The translations under genes and the position numbers were made by a program. The notes under the pieces were generated by a model. The model made no database searches. It was not told the DNA's origin and saw nothing but the letters and a program-made list of their open reading frames with translations. Shown piece after piece: positions 17,453 through 25,796 of a stretch of DNA of 51,082 nt (position 1 is its first letter; each line of letters begins with the position of its first letter). This stretch comes from Oscillatoriales cyanobacterium USR001 (GTDB taxonomy: Bacteria > Cyanobacteriota > Cyanobacteriia > Cyanobacteriales > Microcoleaceae). Where the stretch lies: contig MBRE01000011.1 in assembly GCA_001698425.1 (NCBI GenBank), forward strand, positions 21,890-72,971, written 5' to 3'.

Positions 17453-18094
17453 CTAAGCTTCTGCTGAGGATATCACTAATTGACACAGACGTTTCATAAT
17501 CTTAAGAACAGTATACAAATCATTGCCACGATTGCGAATACCAAAGATATTGGATGTGCTGTATAGAGGTCTTTCTGCCTTCACCAATTTAACAAATATG
17601 AAGCTACCACCTGCATTAATCAGACCATAACTAGGTTGATTTGGGTGAGGATTACCAAGCATATAAGCTAGGATTTGTGCAAGACCGGCCTCAAAGGAAA
17701 AGGAGTCTTTTTTAGACTCAATCACCATTACCCAGAATTGGTCTTTTAATACCAAAGTATCCATATTCCCCGTAATAATAGTTCCCTCATCTTCACTAAT
17801 AATTTCTACGGATTTTTCCGCCTTAACGTAAAACGGAGCCAGGTAAAAATCACCGATAAAAAGCATCGGGTCGAGTACAGCCATGCGGATGACATTTTCT
17901 AGCAAAGGCGGATAATTTAGCAAGTTAATGTAACCTGCTTTTACCTTATCAAGAAGTTGCCGATCTAAATCAGTAATTTCGGGGAGATTATCTTGCCACT
18001 CGCGGAAAAATCCCTCATCTTCTACTAATTGAATGCCAAATTTATCAATCAGGTCGCGGAGGTTAACGGCTTGCGCTTGTAGAGTTTGTACCAT
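17453..18094 (-). CDS. PD-(D/E)XK-like nuclease-domain protein ('restriction endonuclease subunit R'-like) in the dnd operon
   Basis: 213 residues from ATG 18094 (a TTG at 18106 is possible). The middle holds a plausible PD-(D/E)XK core: GNMDTL with Asp near 111, then VMVIESKK with Glu-x-Lys near 125, then a helix AGLAQILAYMLGN. The N-terminal half is helical (DLRDLIDKFGIQ-type start, NLPEITDLDRQLL). It resembles a large cyanobacterial family annotated as type I restriction R-like, but it lacks any helicase. It begins 5 bp after the dndD stop, so it is translationally linked to it. In this position it could be a host-defence partner of the phosphorothioation genes, or simply a common family member that landed here. 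Nuclease activity is not proven. Confidence 0.7.
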   Translation of the reverse strand: MVQTLQAQAVNLRDLIDKFGIQLVEDEGFFREWQDNLPEITDLDRQLLDKVKAGYINLLNYPPLLENVIRMAVLDPMLFIGDFYLAPFYVKAEKSVEIISEDEGTIITGNMDTLVLKDQFWVMVIESKKDSFSFEAGLAQILAYMLGNPHPNQPSYGLINAGGSFIFVKLVKAERPLYSTSNIFGIRNRGNDLYTVLKIMKRLCQLVISSAEA

Positions 18095-18099
18095 AATTT

Positions 18100-20091
18100 T
18101 TACCAAAAGTAGCGGTTTTCTTCAATAATTGTTTGCTGTTTTACTGAATCATATTTTAGCAGATAAGTGTGGGCGATCGCATCCAATTTCTTCAGTTGTT
18201 CATATTCCGTTTTAGCAATTTCTGTATCAGTGGATAAAAGGATAACTTGATGACTCGCCGAGGGAAAATATTTCTCAATTAAATTGTTACGGTGAGACGA
18301 ATCTAAACGACCGAGAGGAGTATCGATCGCAATAGGTAAATGACGACCAGACACTCTCGCCAGTCCCCATAAAAAGGCAATAGCTAAAAGTTGTTTTTCT
18401 CCCGCAGAAAGGCGATGTTTTGGCACTAATTTACCTTGAGGATCGTAAATAGATAAAGCAAAGGTTTGGGTATCAATAGCTACTCGATGTACTAAGTCAG
18501 ATTTGTGGAGAAGATAGCGGAAACATTCAGTAATTTCTACTTCTAACTTATTCAATTTTTTGAGAGTTAGTTTTTCCTTAAAAAGTTTAAGCGTGTTTTG
18601 TGCTTTGGCAATAGAAGCGAGAGTATGTTGATTATTTCTGTGTTTGAGATAATCTTGACTATACTCTTCTAATTCCTTATGAGTTTTAGCAATTTCTCGG
18701 TCAATTTCAGTGACTTTGCGGTTAGCAAGTTCCCAGGCTGCTTGGGTGTTAGCAACTTCTTTTTGGGCATCTCTAACAGCAATTTCTAACTTTTCGTAGG
18801 CTTCCGGTGAGGCGGCTTTATCGAGTTGGCGTTCGACTATATCTATCTCGCTTTCAGATGCTTTAAGTTCTTTGATTTTTTCGATCGCAATAGTTTGATT
18901 AGCTTTGATTTCGTAGGCTAAAATAATATCAAGTTGGGCAATAGCTTCGACGGTAGCATCTAACCAAGGTTCGCCACTTTCAGCTAGTTGGCTAAACTCA
19001 GCATCTTCTTGTTCAATGAAGGTTTGGATATCTTGCAATTGTTTGGGTTTTAATGATAGTTGAGTGAGGTATTTGAGGAGGCGATCGCTTCTCTCTTCTA
19101 TAGCTTTTTTAGCAATTTTTGCCTGGAATTGATTAGCCTCCATTTCAGCTTGAATTTTGGCTTGTTCGAGAAGAGGAGAAATTAAGCCCAAGGGAAGGCA
19201 ACCTGCGGATAATTCTACCATTACTTGACGCTGATTTTCCGTTTTTTGTTGCCAATCTTTTAGTTGTTGGTCAAGATAACTCCGTTCGCTTGCGATTTTT
19301 CCACCTTGGGAAATAAAGCGATCGCTGGCTTGTTTTAAGTCTTTTTCAGCTTGGTCTAATTGGTTTTGACTGCTGGTAATTTCCTCTTTTGCCTTGTCTT
19401 TTTCTTTGAGTAATTTCTCAAAGGTTGCTTCAATTTTATCCAGGGTATCTTTGTCTTTTGCGCCGGCGATTTCCTTACGTTTGCGACTGGCAAAAATATC
19501 TAAGTCAACGGATAGGCGTTCGGCAAGTTCTAAACCTAAAAGACTTTTAATTGCGCCCACAACAAAATCTGGCGGGGTTTCCATTTCTGCGAGTTCTTTA
19601 ACTTGTTCGCCATCGAACAGGAAAAGGTTAGAAATACCCAGAGGAAGTAGGGTTTCAATATATTCGTCCCAAGTAGATGCGATCGCTTTGTCGGGCCACC
19701 ATTCATCGTGTCCATCATAAACAAGAATACCTAATGTATCTTTGGTGTCTTGTTTTTCCCAATAGCGGACGATTTTGTATTGAGTTAATCGGTCATCTAA
19801 GACGTGCTCAAAGGCTAATTCGATGCGGGTTTTTTCGATGGGTGGAGTGTGGCGGTTGACGCATTGAGAAAGGAAGTCATTGTAACTTAAATTACCCCGT
19901 GTGGAACATTGGGCGCGATTACCATAAAGGCAGAGACGAATGGCATCCATGAGGGTTGTTTTGCCGCCGCCATTCATGCCGCCAAAGAGGATTATGGGGC
20001 GGGTTTCTTCGTCTATTTGGGGGCGAAGGTTGATGACTTGTTTGCCTTGGTATGGGCCGAAGTTTTCTAGGCTGAGTTCGAGGAAAATCAT
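18100..20091 (-). CDS. dndD: DNA sulfur modification ATPase DndD
   Basis: 663 residues, SbcC/Rad50/SMC-like architecture. Walker A FGGMNGGGKTTLMDA near 36-50 and FLFDGEQVKELAEME near 160 lie in the N-terminal lobe. A long coiled coil spans about 210-510. The C-terminal lobe has signature RLSAGEKQLLAIAFLWGLA near 565 and Walker B PIAIDTPLGRLD near 590. FLFDGEQ and the DTPLGRLDS variant are typical of DndD. It supplies ATP hydrolysis and nicking or remodelling to the DndCDE complex. It is preceded by 226 bp of repeat DNA and a transposase that separates it from dndC, so it may depend on read-through or a new promoter. Confidence 0.95.
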   Translation of the reverse strand: MIFLELSLENFGPYQGKQVINLRPQIDEETRPIILFGGMNGGGKTTLMDAIRLCLYGNRAQCSTRGNLSYNDFLSQCVNRHTPPIEKTRIELAFEHVLDDRLTQYKIVRYWEKQDTKDTLGILVYDGHDEWWPDKAIASTWDEYIETLLPLGISNLFLFDGEQVKELAEMETPPDFVVGAIKSLLGLELAERLSVDLDIFASRKRKEIAGAKDKDTLDKIEATFEKLLKEKDKAKEEITSSQNQLDQAEKDLKQASDRFISQGGKIASERSYLDQQLKDWQQKTENQRQVMVELSAGCLPLGLISPLLEQAKIQAEMEANQFQAKIAKKAIEERSDRLLKYLTQLSLKPKQLQDIQTFIEQEDAEFSQLAESGEPWLDATVEAIAQLDIILAYEIKANQTIAIEKIKELKASESEIDIVERQLDKAASPEAYEKLEIAVRDAQKEVANTQAAWELANRKVTEIDREIAKTHKELEEYSQDYLKHRNNQHTLASIAKAQNTLKLFKEKLTLKKLNKLEVEITECFRYLLHKSDLVHRVAIDTQTFALSIYDPQGKLVPKHRLSAGEKQLLAIAFLWGLARVSGRHLPIAIDTPLGRLDSSHRNNLIEKYFPSASHQVILLSTDTEIAKTEYEQLKKLDAIAHTYLLKYDSVKQQTIIEENRYFW

Positions 20092-20153
20092 TGTGGAAAT
20101 GTGGTTAATTTGTGTTGCTAATTTGCTAGTTTTTCCGCTTGTCCGCCTGTCCG

Positions 20154-20268
20154 CCAGGGGTTAAAACCCCTGTCTAATAGGTAAAGTCCTCTGAAGAGGA
20201 CTAAATCTAATATTCAGTCCTCTTCAGAGGACTTTGTTTTTGAGGCGGGGGTTTTAACCCTCGACGGG
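20154..20268 (+). repeat. REP-like palindromic repeat, downstream copy
   Basis: 115 bp. Outer palindromes AGGGGTTAAAACCCCT and CGGGGGTTTTAACCCTCG enclose inner arms AGTCCTCTGAAGAGGACT and AGTCCTCTTCAGAGGACT around the spacer AAATCTAATATTC. A second copy in the same orientation is at 20889-21003, on the other side of the Y1 transposase gene. Confidence 0.9.
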
Positions 20269-20317
20269 ATGGCTGGATGACAGAATGGTTGAATAGCTAT
20301 CAAATATGGTGAATTTA

Positions 20318-20770
20318 TTAATCCGTTAAATGATTCGGATGCCAACGAATAGGCGGATCATTTTGGTTTATTATTTGTTCTAAATAGCGATTCACGCTTC
20401 CCTGTGAATGGTGTATCTTTTGATTGAGTACATAAGCGACGGCTTCATCAATTTGCTTTTGTCCAAGGGAAAATATACCATATCCTTCTTGCCAACCAAA
20501 TTTATTGGGATTTTGCCAATTTTTATTAAAATAATGGGCACTGCTACCTTTGATGTTTTTGACAAAATCTGCAATGGATAGAGTGGGAGGGATGGAAGCA
20601 ACTAAATGAATATGATTTTCTGTACCGCCAATGGCGTGAGTAATTGAGTTGAGAATATCAGCTTTGTTAATGATATATCCGTAGAGTTCTGTTTCCCGTT
20701 CGGGAACTATTAGAGGGTGACGTTCTTTGGTTGCCCATACTAAATGATAATATAAACGCCAGAGTGCCAT
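20318..20770 (-). CDS. Y1 (HUH) transposase, IS200/IS605 or REP-associated type
   Basis: 150 residues, the usual TnpA length. LYYHLVWATKERHPLI opens the fold; the HUH motif is ENHIHLVA near 51-58; DFVKNIKGSSAHYFN follows; EGYGIFSLGQKQIDEAVAYV carries the expected nucleophilic Tyr near 96. All catalytic parts look intact, so it may be active. Single-strand Y1 enzymes recognise hairpins, and near-identical palindromic repeats flank this gene on both sides, as expected for a REP-associated tyrosine transposase (RAYT). It sits inside the dndC-dndD interval and is read in the same direction as the operon, so it need not block transcription. No tnpB is present. Confidence 0.9.
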   Translation of the reverse strand: MALWRLYYHLVWATKERHPLIVPERETELYGYIINKADILNSITHAIGGTENHIHLVASIPPTLSIADFVKNIKGSSAHYFNKNWQNPNKFGWQEGYGIFSLGQKQIDEAVAYVLNQKIHHSQGSVNRYLEQIINQNDPPIRWHPNHLTD

Positions 20771-20838
20771 AACTGTTTCTCCTGTTTATTGAGTGATAAA
20801 ATTTGTCAGTTTGGTAAGATTTGGTGAGATTTGGTGAG

Positions 20839-20890
20839 GTTTGCCCGGTTTGCCCGGTTTGCCCGGTTTGCCCGGTTTGCCCGGTTTGCC
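20839..20890. repeat. 9-bp tandem repeat GTTTGCCCG
   Basis: Five exact units plus a partial sixth run into the upstream REP-like repeat. A looser ATTTGGTGAG-type duplication precedes it from about 20819. Confidence 0.9.
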
Positions 20891-21003
20891 AGGGGTTAAA
20901 ACCCCTGTCTAATAGATAAAGTCCTCTGAAGAGGACTGAATATTAGATTTAGTCCTCTTTAGAGGACTTGGTTTTTGAGGCGGGGGTTTTAACCCCCGAC
21001 GGG
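20889..21003 (+). repeat. REP-like palindromic repeat, upstream copy with inverted spacer
   Basis: Same length and orientation as the copy at 20154-20268, with outer arms AGGGGTTAAAACCCCT and CGGGGGTTTTAACCCCCG. The inner arms are AGTCCTCTGAAGAGGACT and AGTCCTCTTTAGAGGACT, but the spacer is GAATATTAGATTT, the exact reverse complement of the spacer in the other copy. Confidence 0.9.
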
Positions 21004-21049
21004 CTGCCGTTGAGTCGGGATAAATTCCCTGGCAAACTTTTGCGATAAT

Positions 21050-22732
21050 TCATTCCTCAATGGGTTTATCTTCGATAAGATTTAGCAGAGGATATTTCAT
21101 ATCTGCCCAAGATGATTGTTTATTTTTATCACCTTTCTTCCCCGGATTTTCTCTGATGTTTTTAGGGTTAGTATCTGGCAATTTATCTGGGTCTTCAATG
21201 GTAGCTATGGCCTCTCGAATTTGGTGGATTTCATGGGGATCGTTTTTAACTGTTTCGAGGGCGGTTTTTACTTGGCGTTGATAATGGGCGTTATCAATGG
21301 CTTCTTCTTTAATTCGGGAACTGGTATCAAAGCATTTGTCAATATCAATAAAGATACCAGTTCGGCGAGGTTTGGTGTAGTATTGGCGTTCAGTGTTGAG
21401 GAGTTTAGACATTAATTCTAAGTGCATTGTGTCGTTTTCGCAGATGGTTTGCAGTACGTCCCATTCGTCGTTTCCTAGTAGTTTTCTTTCGTCGAAGGGG
21501 CGGGTATCTTCAAAGGGTTCGCCGGTGACTTCTTGGTAGATTTTGGGGAGGCTGTCGTCAAATTCATGTTTTTCTTCTAGCCATATTCGCCGAATTTCGC
21601 TAAGTTCTTCTAGGGTAATGAGGGTGATTTCTCCCATTTCTAGGGGGGCGGTTTTACGAATTTTGGTTTGGGCTTCTAAGACTCGTCTTAACCAATGTTC
21701 GCGCCAAAATTTAGTATAGGGGCCAGGGATATTTTGAACTGAGATTTCACCTTCAACATTGCGCTCAAATAATTCAACTTTGCCATAGATACGGCGAAAG
21801 TCTCGCTTATCGTGATCGTTTTGAATATCTAATTCATTACGGATATCAAGGAGAGGCTGCATCCATTCTTTTTCTTCATCATTCTGAATCATTGCCTCCA
21901 TTGATTTGTCTTGATTTACCATTGTACAAACCCAGCAACCAAAACGGGAACTACCACAACTAGGAGTAGAAGTATCAACAACTAAAGGGCATTCATTATC
22001 TGCTGTTGCACCTCGATACATAGTAAATAAATCTTTATTGTTACCCCCCCAAGGATTCTCCCACTGATTCAGATAAATCCAAACTTCATCATTACGCCAA
22101 TCTTCAATCGGGCTATAAACTAAAGAATTAGGTAAGTGAGCATTAGGGCTAAGACGATCGCGCAATCTACCTACTTCATGTTTTTTCATTGTTGCAGCAC
22201 GTTTGCTACTTTCTGCCTTGCGAGTACCCAAAACAACAATAGTTTCACCATGTCCTCTAACCATTTCTCTAATAAACTGGTTAACAGGTTGAATTTTCAT
22301 GCGATCGGTACACCATCGAAACCCATTACGAGGAGATGGATAGCCTTTACCAATTAAGCATACCCAGAATGTTCCCTGAACAGAAGGATGCAATAAATGA
22401 GGTTCAATAGGCATTTTTTGCTCTTCAGATCCAGCCTTAAGCTGCTTTAATGATTTACGTACCCAAGCTGCAACTATAGGATTTTCGACAAGAGTATCGG
22501 TGGTAATGACATGAATTGTTTTAGTGCGCTTTTCTAGTGGTAGTGCTGCGATCGCATACCAAATTAACTGTAAAACAGCGCTTGAATCTTTGCCAAATGA
22601 TACCCCTATAATCCAAGGAATATCATCAAGACAATATAATTCTTGAATTTCTTTATTTAGCTTTTCTATATCTTCCACTAACTCGCTAACAGTACGAGAT
22701 GGAAATAATAAGATTTGTTGAGCTTCTGTCAT
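21050..22732 (-). CDS. dndC: DNA phosphorothioation PAPS-reductase-like protein DndC
   Basis: 560 residues. The PP-loop GVSFGKDSSAVLQL near 41-54 binds ATP/PPi as in PAPS reductases. A cysteine cluster near 247-270 (NECPLVVD, then SCGSSRFGCWVC) is expected to hold a 4Fe-4S centre. RKAESSKRAATMKKHE and SPIEDWRNDEVWIYL are typical DndC segments. It activates the DNA backbone and relays sulfur from a cysteine desulfurase. Ribosome binding AGGAG lies 10 nt before the ATG. It is first in the minus-strand operon; a 21-codon open frame ends 2 bp before it. The cysteine desulfurase (DndA or an IscS) is not in this window. Confidence 0.95.
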   Translation of the reverse strand: MTEAQQILLFPSRTVSELVEDIEKLNKEIQELYCLDDIPWIIGVSFGKDSSAVLQLIWYAIAALPLEKRTKTIHVITTDTLVENPIVAAWVRKSLKQLKAGSEEQKMPIEPHLLHPSVQGTFWVCLIGKGYPSPRNGFRWCTDRMKIQPVNQFIREMVRGHGETIVVLGTRKAESSKRAATMKKHEVGRLRDRLSPNAHLPNSLVYSPIEDWRNDEVWIYLNQWENPWGGNNKDLFTMYRGATADNECPLVVDTSTPSCGSSRFGCWVCTMVNQDKSMEAMIQNDEEKEWMQPLLDIRNELDIQNDHDKRDFRRIYGKVELFERNVEGEISVQNIPGPYTKFWREHWLRRVLEAQTKIRKTAPLEMGEITLITLEELSEIRRIWLEEKHEFDDSLPKIYQEVTGEPFEDTRPFDERKLLGNDEWDVLQTICENDTMHLELMSKLLNTERQYYTKPRRTGIFIDIDKCFDTSSRIKEEAIDNAHYQRQVKTALETVKNDPHEIHQIREAIATIEDPDKLPDTNPKNIRENPGKKGDKNKQSSWADMKYPLLNLIEDKPIEE

Positions 22733-22734
22733 AT

Positions 22735-22800
22735 CTAAAAGCTCCTATTGCTAAATTGAATAAATTGTGCTAGAATTTCCGACACCCATTGACCAGACAT
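22735..22800 (-). CDS. Possible 21-residue leader peptide upstream of dndC
   Basis: On the minus strand, AGAGGAAAAAT precedes an ATG at 22800 that opens MSGQWVSEILAQFIQFSNRS plus one Phe and a TAG. The stop is 2 bp from the dndC ATG. Spacing and a good Shine-Dalgarno suggest translation coupled to dndC. No family is recognised. It could be chance, since the frame is short. Confidence 0.35.
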   Translation of the reverse strand: MSGQWVSEILAQFIQFSNRSF

Positions 22801-22813
22801 ATTTTTCCTCTAT

Positions 22814-22833
22814 ATTTTGCCTTTTGGCAAAAT
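22814..22833. promoter_or_regulatory. Perfect inverted repeat, operator candidate in the dndC/DGQHR divergent gap
   Basis: ATTTTGCC-TTTT-GGCAAAAT has 8-bp arms and lies in the 146-bp divergent gap between dndC and the plus-strand DGQHR gene. DndB is known from other bacteria to repress dnd promoters, so a DndB-like protein binding here is possible (inference). Read on the minus strand it overlaps a TACTATTTT stretch that could be part of the dndC promoter. A TATAAT at 22865-22870 faces the plus-strand gene. Confidence 0.45.
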
Positions 22834-22878
22834 AGTAGACCTGCTTTTGTACGATTCAATAGTTTATAATAAAGGAGT

Positions 22879-24081
22879 ATGTGTTTCTCTGCTCAAAAAA
22901 ATTTAAGCAATTATATGTCTGAAAATAATTATACTCAGCCTGAACCCAATTCCCGACTTGATGATTTGCTTGAACCCTACTTTGCGAAGTATCATCGTCA
23001 GAAATGCTATCCAGGATTGATTTTTCAGCAGGGGAAGCGGAAAATGATACAAATCAATGTCCCTGCGGATGAATTGCCTACTCTTCTACAGGCGAAGCCG
23101 GCTACTGGAAATGATCCTGATTCTGGAAAAAATCGCCCAGAAGTAGAAGGTCATTCGGAGGAAGTTAAACAATATATTATTAAACGCTGTACAAAAAACA
23201 AACCCTGGATTTTGGGGACACTAACCGCAAATATTGCCCCAGATAAGATTGAGATTGTAGAATTGGGCAGAGGCATTTGTCTAGTAGTAATTCGTCGCGG
23301 TGTGAAATTAGATATTACTGATGGACAACACCGCAAACGTGCTATTCACGAATTGATAGAAAGCTCTAATGGTGAATTAATTGGTGATGATTATTTTCCA
23401 ATTACTTTGGTGTTAGAAGAAGACTTTAACCAGTGTCAGACTGATTTTCGAGATATGGCGCAGACAAAACAACTCGATAAATCATTGCTTTTGTCATTTG
23501 GTGAGTTTGAAGGTGGAGTAGGCATTACTAAAAACTTACTTGAAAAAGTGCCAATGTTCTATGGTAAAACAGAGAAGATTAAATATTCTCCTTCAACTAA
23601 ACAAAAGTTAATTTACACAACTAATTACATTGCCAAGCTGGTAAGTTGTGCCTTTGCCGATGACCCAATTGATGAGCTTCAAGATTATGATGTTGAGACA
23701 TCATCAGAAGCTTTGATTAGTTGCCTTAATCAGTTTTTCTTGGAATGTAGCCAGACACGATATATTTTTGAAACTCCTGTTGAAAAATTGACGGTTAATG
23801 AAGTTGAAAAATTTAAAGAAGACTGTATTTTAGGCAGAAGTGTTGGTATAGAAGTTTTGGGGAGGTTGCTATACTGCACTTATGACAAAAATAATGCTTG
23901 TTTTGAGAATGAAAAAGTCTCGCAAATTGCTCAACTTGATTGGTCAAGAAAGAGTCATGTTTGGGTAGGAAATATTGTCTTATCTAAGAATAATTCTACG
24001 GATACATATAAGATCACAGCTAGTGTCAGTGCCGTAAAATCAGCAATTACAGCAGCTAAAACCGAACTAGGTTGGATCTAA
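22879..24081 (+). CDS. DGQHR-domain protein, divergent DndB-like
   Basis: 400 residues with the family motif DITDGQHRKRAIHELI near 146-161. The N-terminal part (YHRQKCYPGLIFQQGKRKMI) differs from canonical DndB, and the C-terminal half is unrecognised. AAAGGAGT almost touches the ATG, which is closer than ideal. ATG 22915 (MSENNYTQPE) is an alternative start and would fit better if the TATAAT at 22865-22870 is the -10 box. It is divergent from dndC and probably shares control with it. DGQHR proteins bind DNA and regulate or accompany phosphorothioation; the exact role here is unknown. Confidence 0.78.
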   Translation: MCFSAQKNLSNYMSENNYTQPEPNSRLDDLLEPYFAKYHRQKCYPGLIFQQGKRKMIQINVPADELPTLLQAKPATGNDPDSGKNRPEVEGHSEEVKQYIIKRCTKNKPWILGTLTANIAPDKIEIVELGRGICLVVIRRGVKLDITDGQHRKRAIHELIESSNGELIGDDYFPITLVLEEDFNQCQTDFRDMAQTKQLDKSLLLSFGEFEGGVGITKNLLEKVPMFYGKTEKIKYSPSTKQKLIYTTNYIAKLVSCAFADDPIDELQDYDVETSSEALISCLNQFFLECSQTRYIFETPVEKLTVNEVEKFKEDCILGRSVGIEVLGRLLYCTYDKNNACFENEKVSQIAQLDWSRKSHVWVGNIVLSKNNSTDTYKITASVSAVKSAITAAKTELGWI

Positions 24082-24104
24082 ACAATATTAAATCAAACAA
24101 AAAC

Positions 24105-24515
24105 ATGACACACACACCAAAACCCTCAGAAAATTCTAATAGACTCGATCGCATAGAGGCTATTCAAGAGAACACGGTAGAGCAAGTGGATATCCTAATC
24201 AGGCGACTAGATAACCTAACAGACAGAGTAATCCGTTTTGAAGAACAAACACAAATCAATGTCTCACAATTAATTAGAGGTCAAACACTAATGACTCAAT
24301 TACTCAGACAACTCACCGAAGGACAAGCCGAAATTGCCCAAACCCAATCACAACTTGCTACTAGACAAGGACTCATGGAGGAAACAATAAGGCGACTCGA
24401 AGAAGGACAAGAACTAATGAGAGAAATTCAAACATCTCTAGCAGCGGGTCAAGAACGACAAGAACGCATTTTAGATTACTTACTGCGGCGAGTTAATGGA
24501 GAAAATCCTCTTTAA
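24105..24515 (+). CDS. Coiled-coil protein in the Dnd island
   Basis: 136 residues from ATG 24105, 23 bp after the preceding stop; an overlapping TTG start at 24072 is less likely. Residues about 25-125 are almost continuous heptads (RLDRIEAIQENTVEQVDILI, then LRQLTEGQAEIAQTQ and RRLEEGQELMREIQ) with repeated EGQ(A/E)xxxxxQ units. No enzyme motif or membrane segment. Related coiled-coil proteins are scattered in cyanobacteria with no firm role. Same-strand spacing says it is cotranscribed with the DGQHR gene, and it is convergent with dndB by only 6 bp. Confidence 0.65.
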   Translation: MTHTPKPSENSNRLDRIEAIQENTVEQVDILIRRLDNLTDRVIRFEEQTQINVSQLIRGQTLMTQLLRQLTEGQAEIAQTQSQLATRQGLMEETIRRLEEGQELMREIQTSLAAGQERQERILDYLLRRVNGENPL

Positions 24516-24521
24516 TTCCAA

Positions 24522-25556
24522 TCACAAACCCAACCTCCCTTGTAAATAACCCCTCATCCAACCCAAACTAACCTTAGACTTAGAAACCCCACTCTTACAA
24601 AGAATGTGCCCTTGCCAATCAGGATTAGCAATCGACCAATTAACCTCCTGTAAACCCGCCAAACATTCCCGCCAATTCTCAGGATTAACCGCCAACAAAC
24701 TCGCCCCAATTTCTCCCAAACTCGAAAGCGCGATCCCGTGACAATGAACATAATCTTGACGCACTTTCGCTGCCGTCAACCTCCCCCGCAAAACCAACTC
24801 CCACTCAACCATCAAACCACAAATAACATTCCAAAAATCCGCCGCCAATTCCACCTGCTTTTCCATATTCACACCCGCATAATTAACCAATAAATTCAGA
24901 GTAGCATGAGAAATACTACTAAGCGTAAAAAGTTTATCAGACTTTGCCGATAATGTCCCCTTTTCCATCTCCGTTAAACACCGAAAAACCTCAACTCGCT
25001 GCACAATTGCCTTAACCAAATTTGCCTCAACCTCCCGGTGTTCATAAAGAATATTTAAAGAAGTATCAATCGGCACTTGAAAGCGATTGAAATCAGCAAA
25101 CATTTGCTGGGATCTTTCTAACCCTAAATCCAAGTATAAAATCAAAGCCACCGTTTCATACCCCAACTCAGGATTTGCTTTCAATGCCATTTGATAGGCC
25201 GCCCGCCGATGTTGCCCATCGTTAATCGTTAATGTCGCATCCATTGGCACGCGCAAGCGCCCAATTTTACGACTTTCTGCCTCATTTCCTAGGGGTTCAA
25301 AGGTAATCTTAGCATCAATGGAAGCCGCGATCGCACCTAAAGTATAATTAGTAGGATTTTTGAGAATATAACTGCTAATTTCCGGCACTCGCGAACGGTT
25401 TAGGCTGCGCTTTGACCGCATTTCCACAGGTATTTCCTCACCCTCGAAAGGGAATAATTTAGGTAATAAACGCAAGGGACACATAGAAACGTAATATTCT
25501 CGTCCCCCTTGAATGCCTCGGATGACTGGCAAACTGTATTCAAAGGATGAAATCAT
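24522..25556 (-). CDS. dndB: DNA sulfur modification protein DndB (canonical)
   Basis: 344 residues from ATG 25556. The frame is open upstream to 25643, but that part encodes a phenylalanine- and isoleucine-rich stretch foreign to the family. FEYSLPVIRGIQGGREYYVS at the start, CPLRLLPKLFPFEGEEIP, RVPEISSYILKNP, INDGQHRRAAYQMALK near 108-123 and GLERSQQMFADFNRFQVP are classical DndB features. DndB is a DNA-binding ATPase-like protein that regulates dnd transcription and tunes modification frequency in other bacteria. Here it is on the same strand as dndCDE but separated by the plus-strand DGQHR/coiled-coil pair, so it needs its own promoter in the gap 25557-25796. Confidence 0.93.
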   Translation of the reverse strand: MISSFEYSLPVIRGIQGGREYYVSMCPLRLLPKLFPFEGEEIPVEMRSKRSLNRSRVPEISSYILKNPTNYTLGAIAASIDAKITFEPLGNEAESRKIGRLRVPMDATLTINDGQHRRAAYQMALKANPELGYETVALILYLDLGLERSQQMFADFNRFQVPIDTSLNILYEHREVEANLVKAIVQRVEVFRCLTEMEKGTLSAKSDKLFTLSSISHATLNLLVNYAGVNMEKQVELAADFWNVICGLMVEWELVLRGRLTAAKVRQDYVHCHGIALSSLGEIGASLLAVNPENWRECLAGLQEVNWSIANPDWQGHILCKSGVSKSKVSLGWMRGYLQGRLGL

Positions 25557-25654
25557 GGGGAAAATTAGGATGGGAAAAATTAGGGATAAAAAACAAATAA
25601 TTAAACCAAAATTGTTAGTAAAACAGAAATTTGCCCTGCTCATCCCTCAAACAC

Positions 25655-25683
25655 TTGACAAATCTACATATATATGGTACATA
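25655..25683 (+). promoter_or_regulatory. Sigma-70 type promoter candidate for the second DGQHR gene
   Basis: Perfect TTGACA (25655-25660), 17-nt spacer, then TACATA (25678-25683), a weak -10. It lies 113 bp before the ATG at 25797. An imperfect palindrome GGTACATACC overlaps the -10. Confidence 0.35.
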
Positions 25684-25796
25684 CCACCTTCTGCAATCCT
25701 AGTATGGCACAAAACTTTTTTAAAAACAAGCCTTTACAAAAAATTTCATCTATGTTATTTTTCTAAAATCCCCTAACCTACCCAAAACCCCCAACC

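Noticed and set aside
17296..17499. Lys/Glu/Gly/Arg-rich open frame between dndE and the nuclease-like gene
   Set aside because: Direct translation of a purine heptamer array, overlapping the 3' end of the real gene.
20839..20890. Possible CRISPR array
   Set aside because: The unit is 9 bp, contiguous and without spacers; no cas gene nearby.
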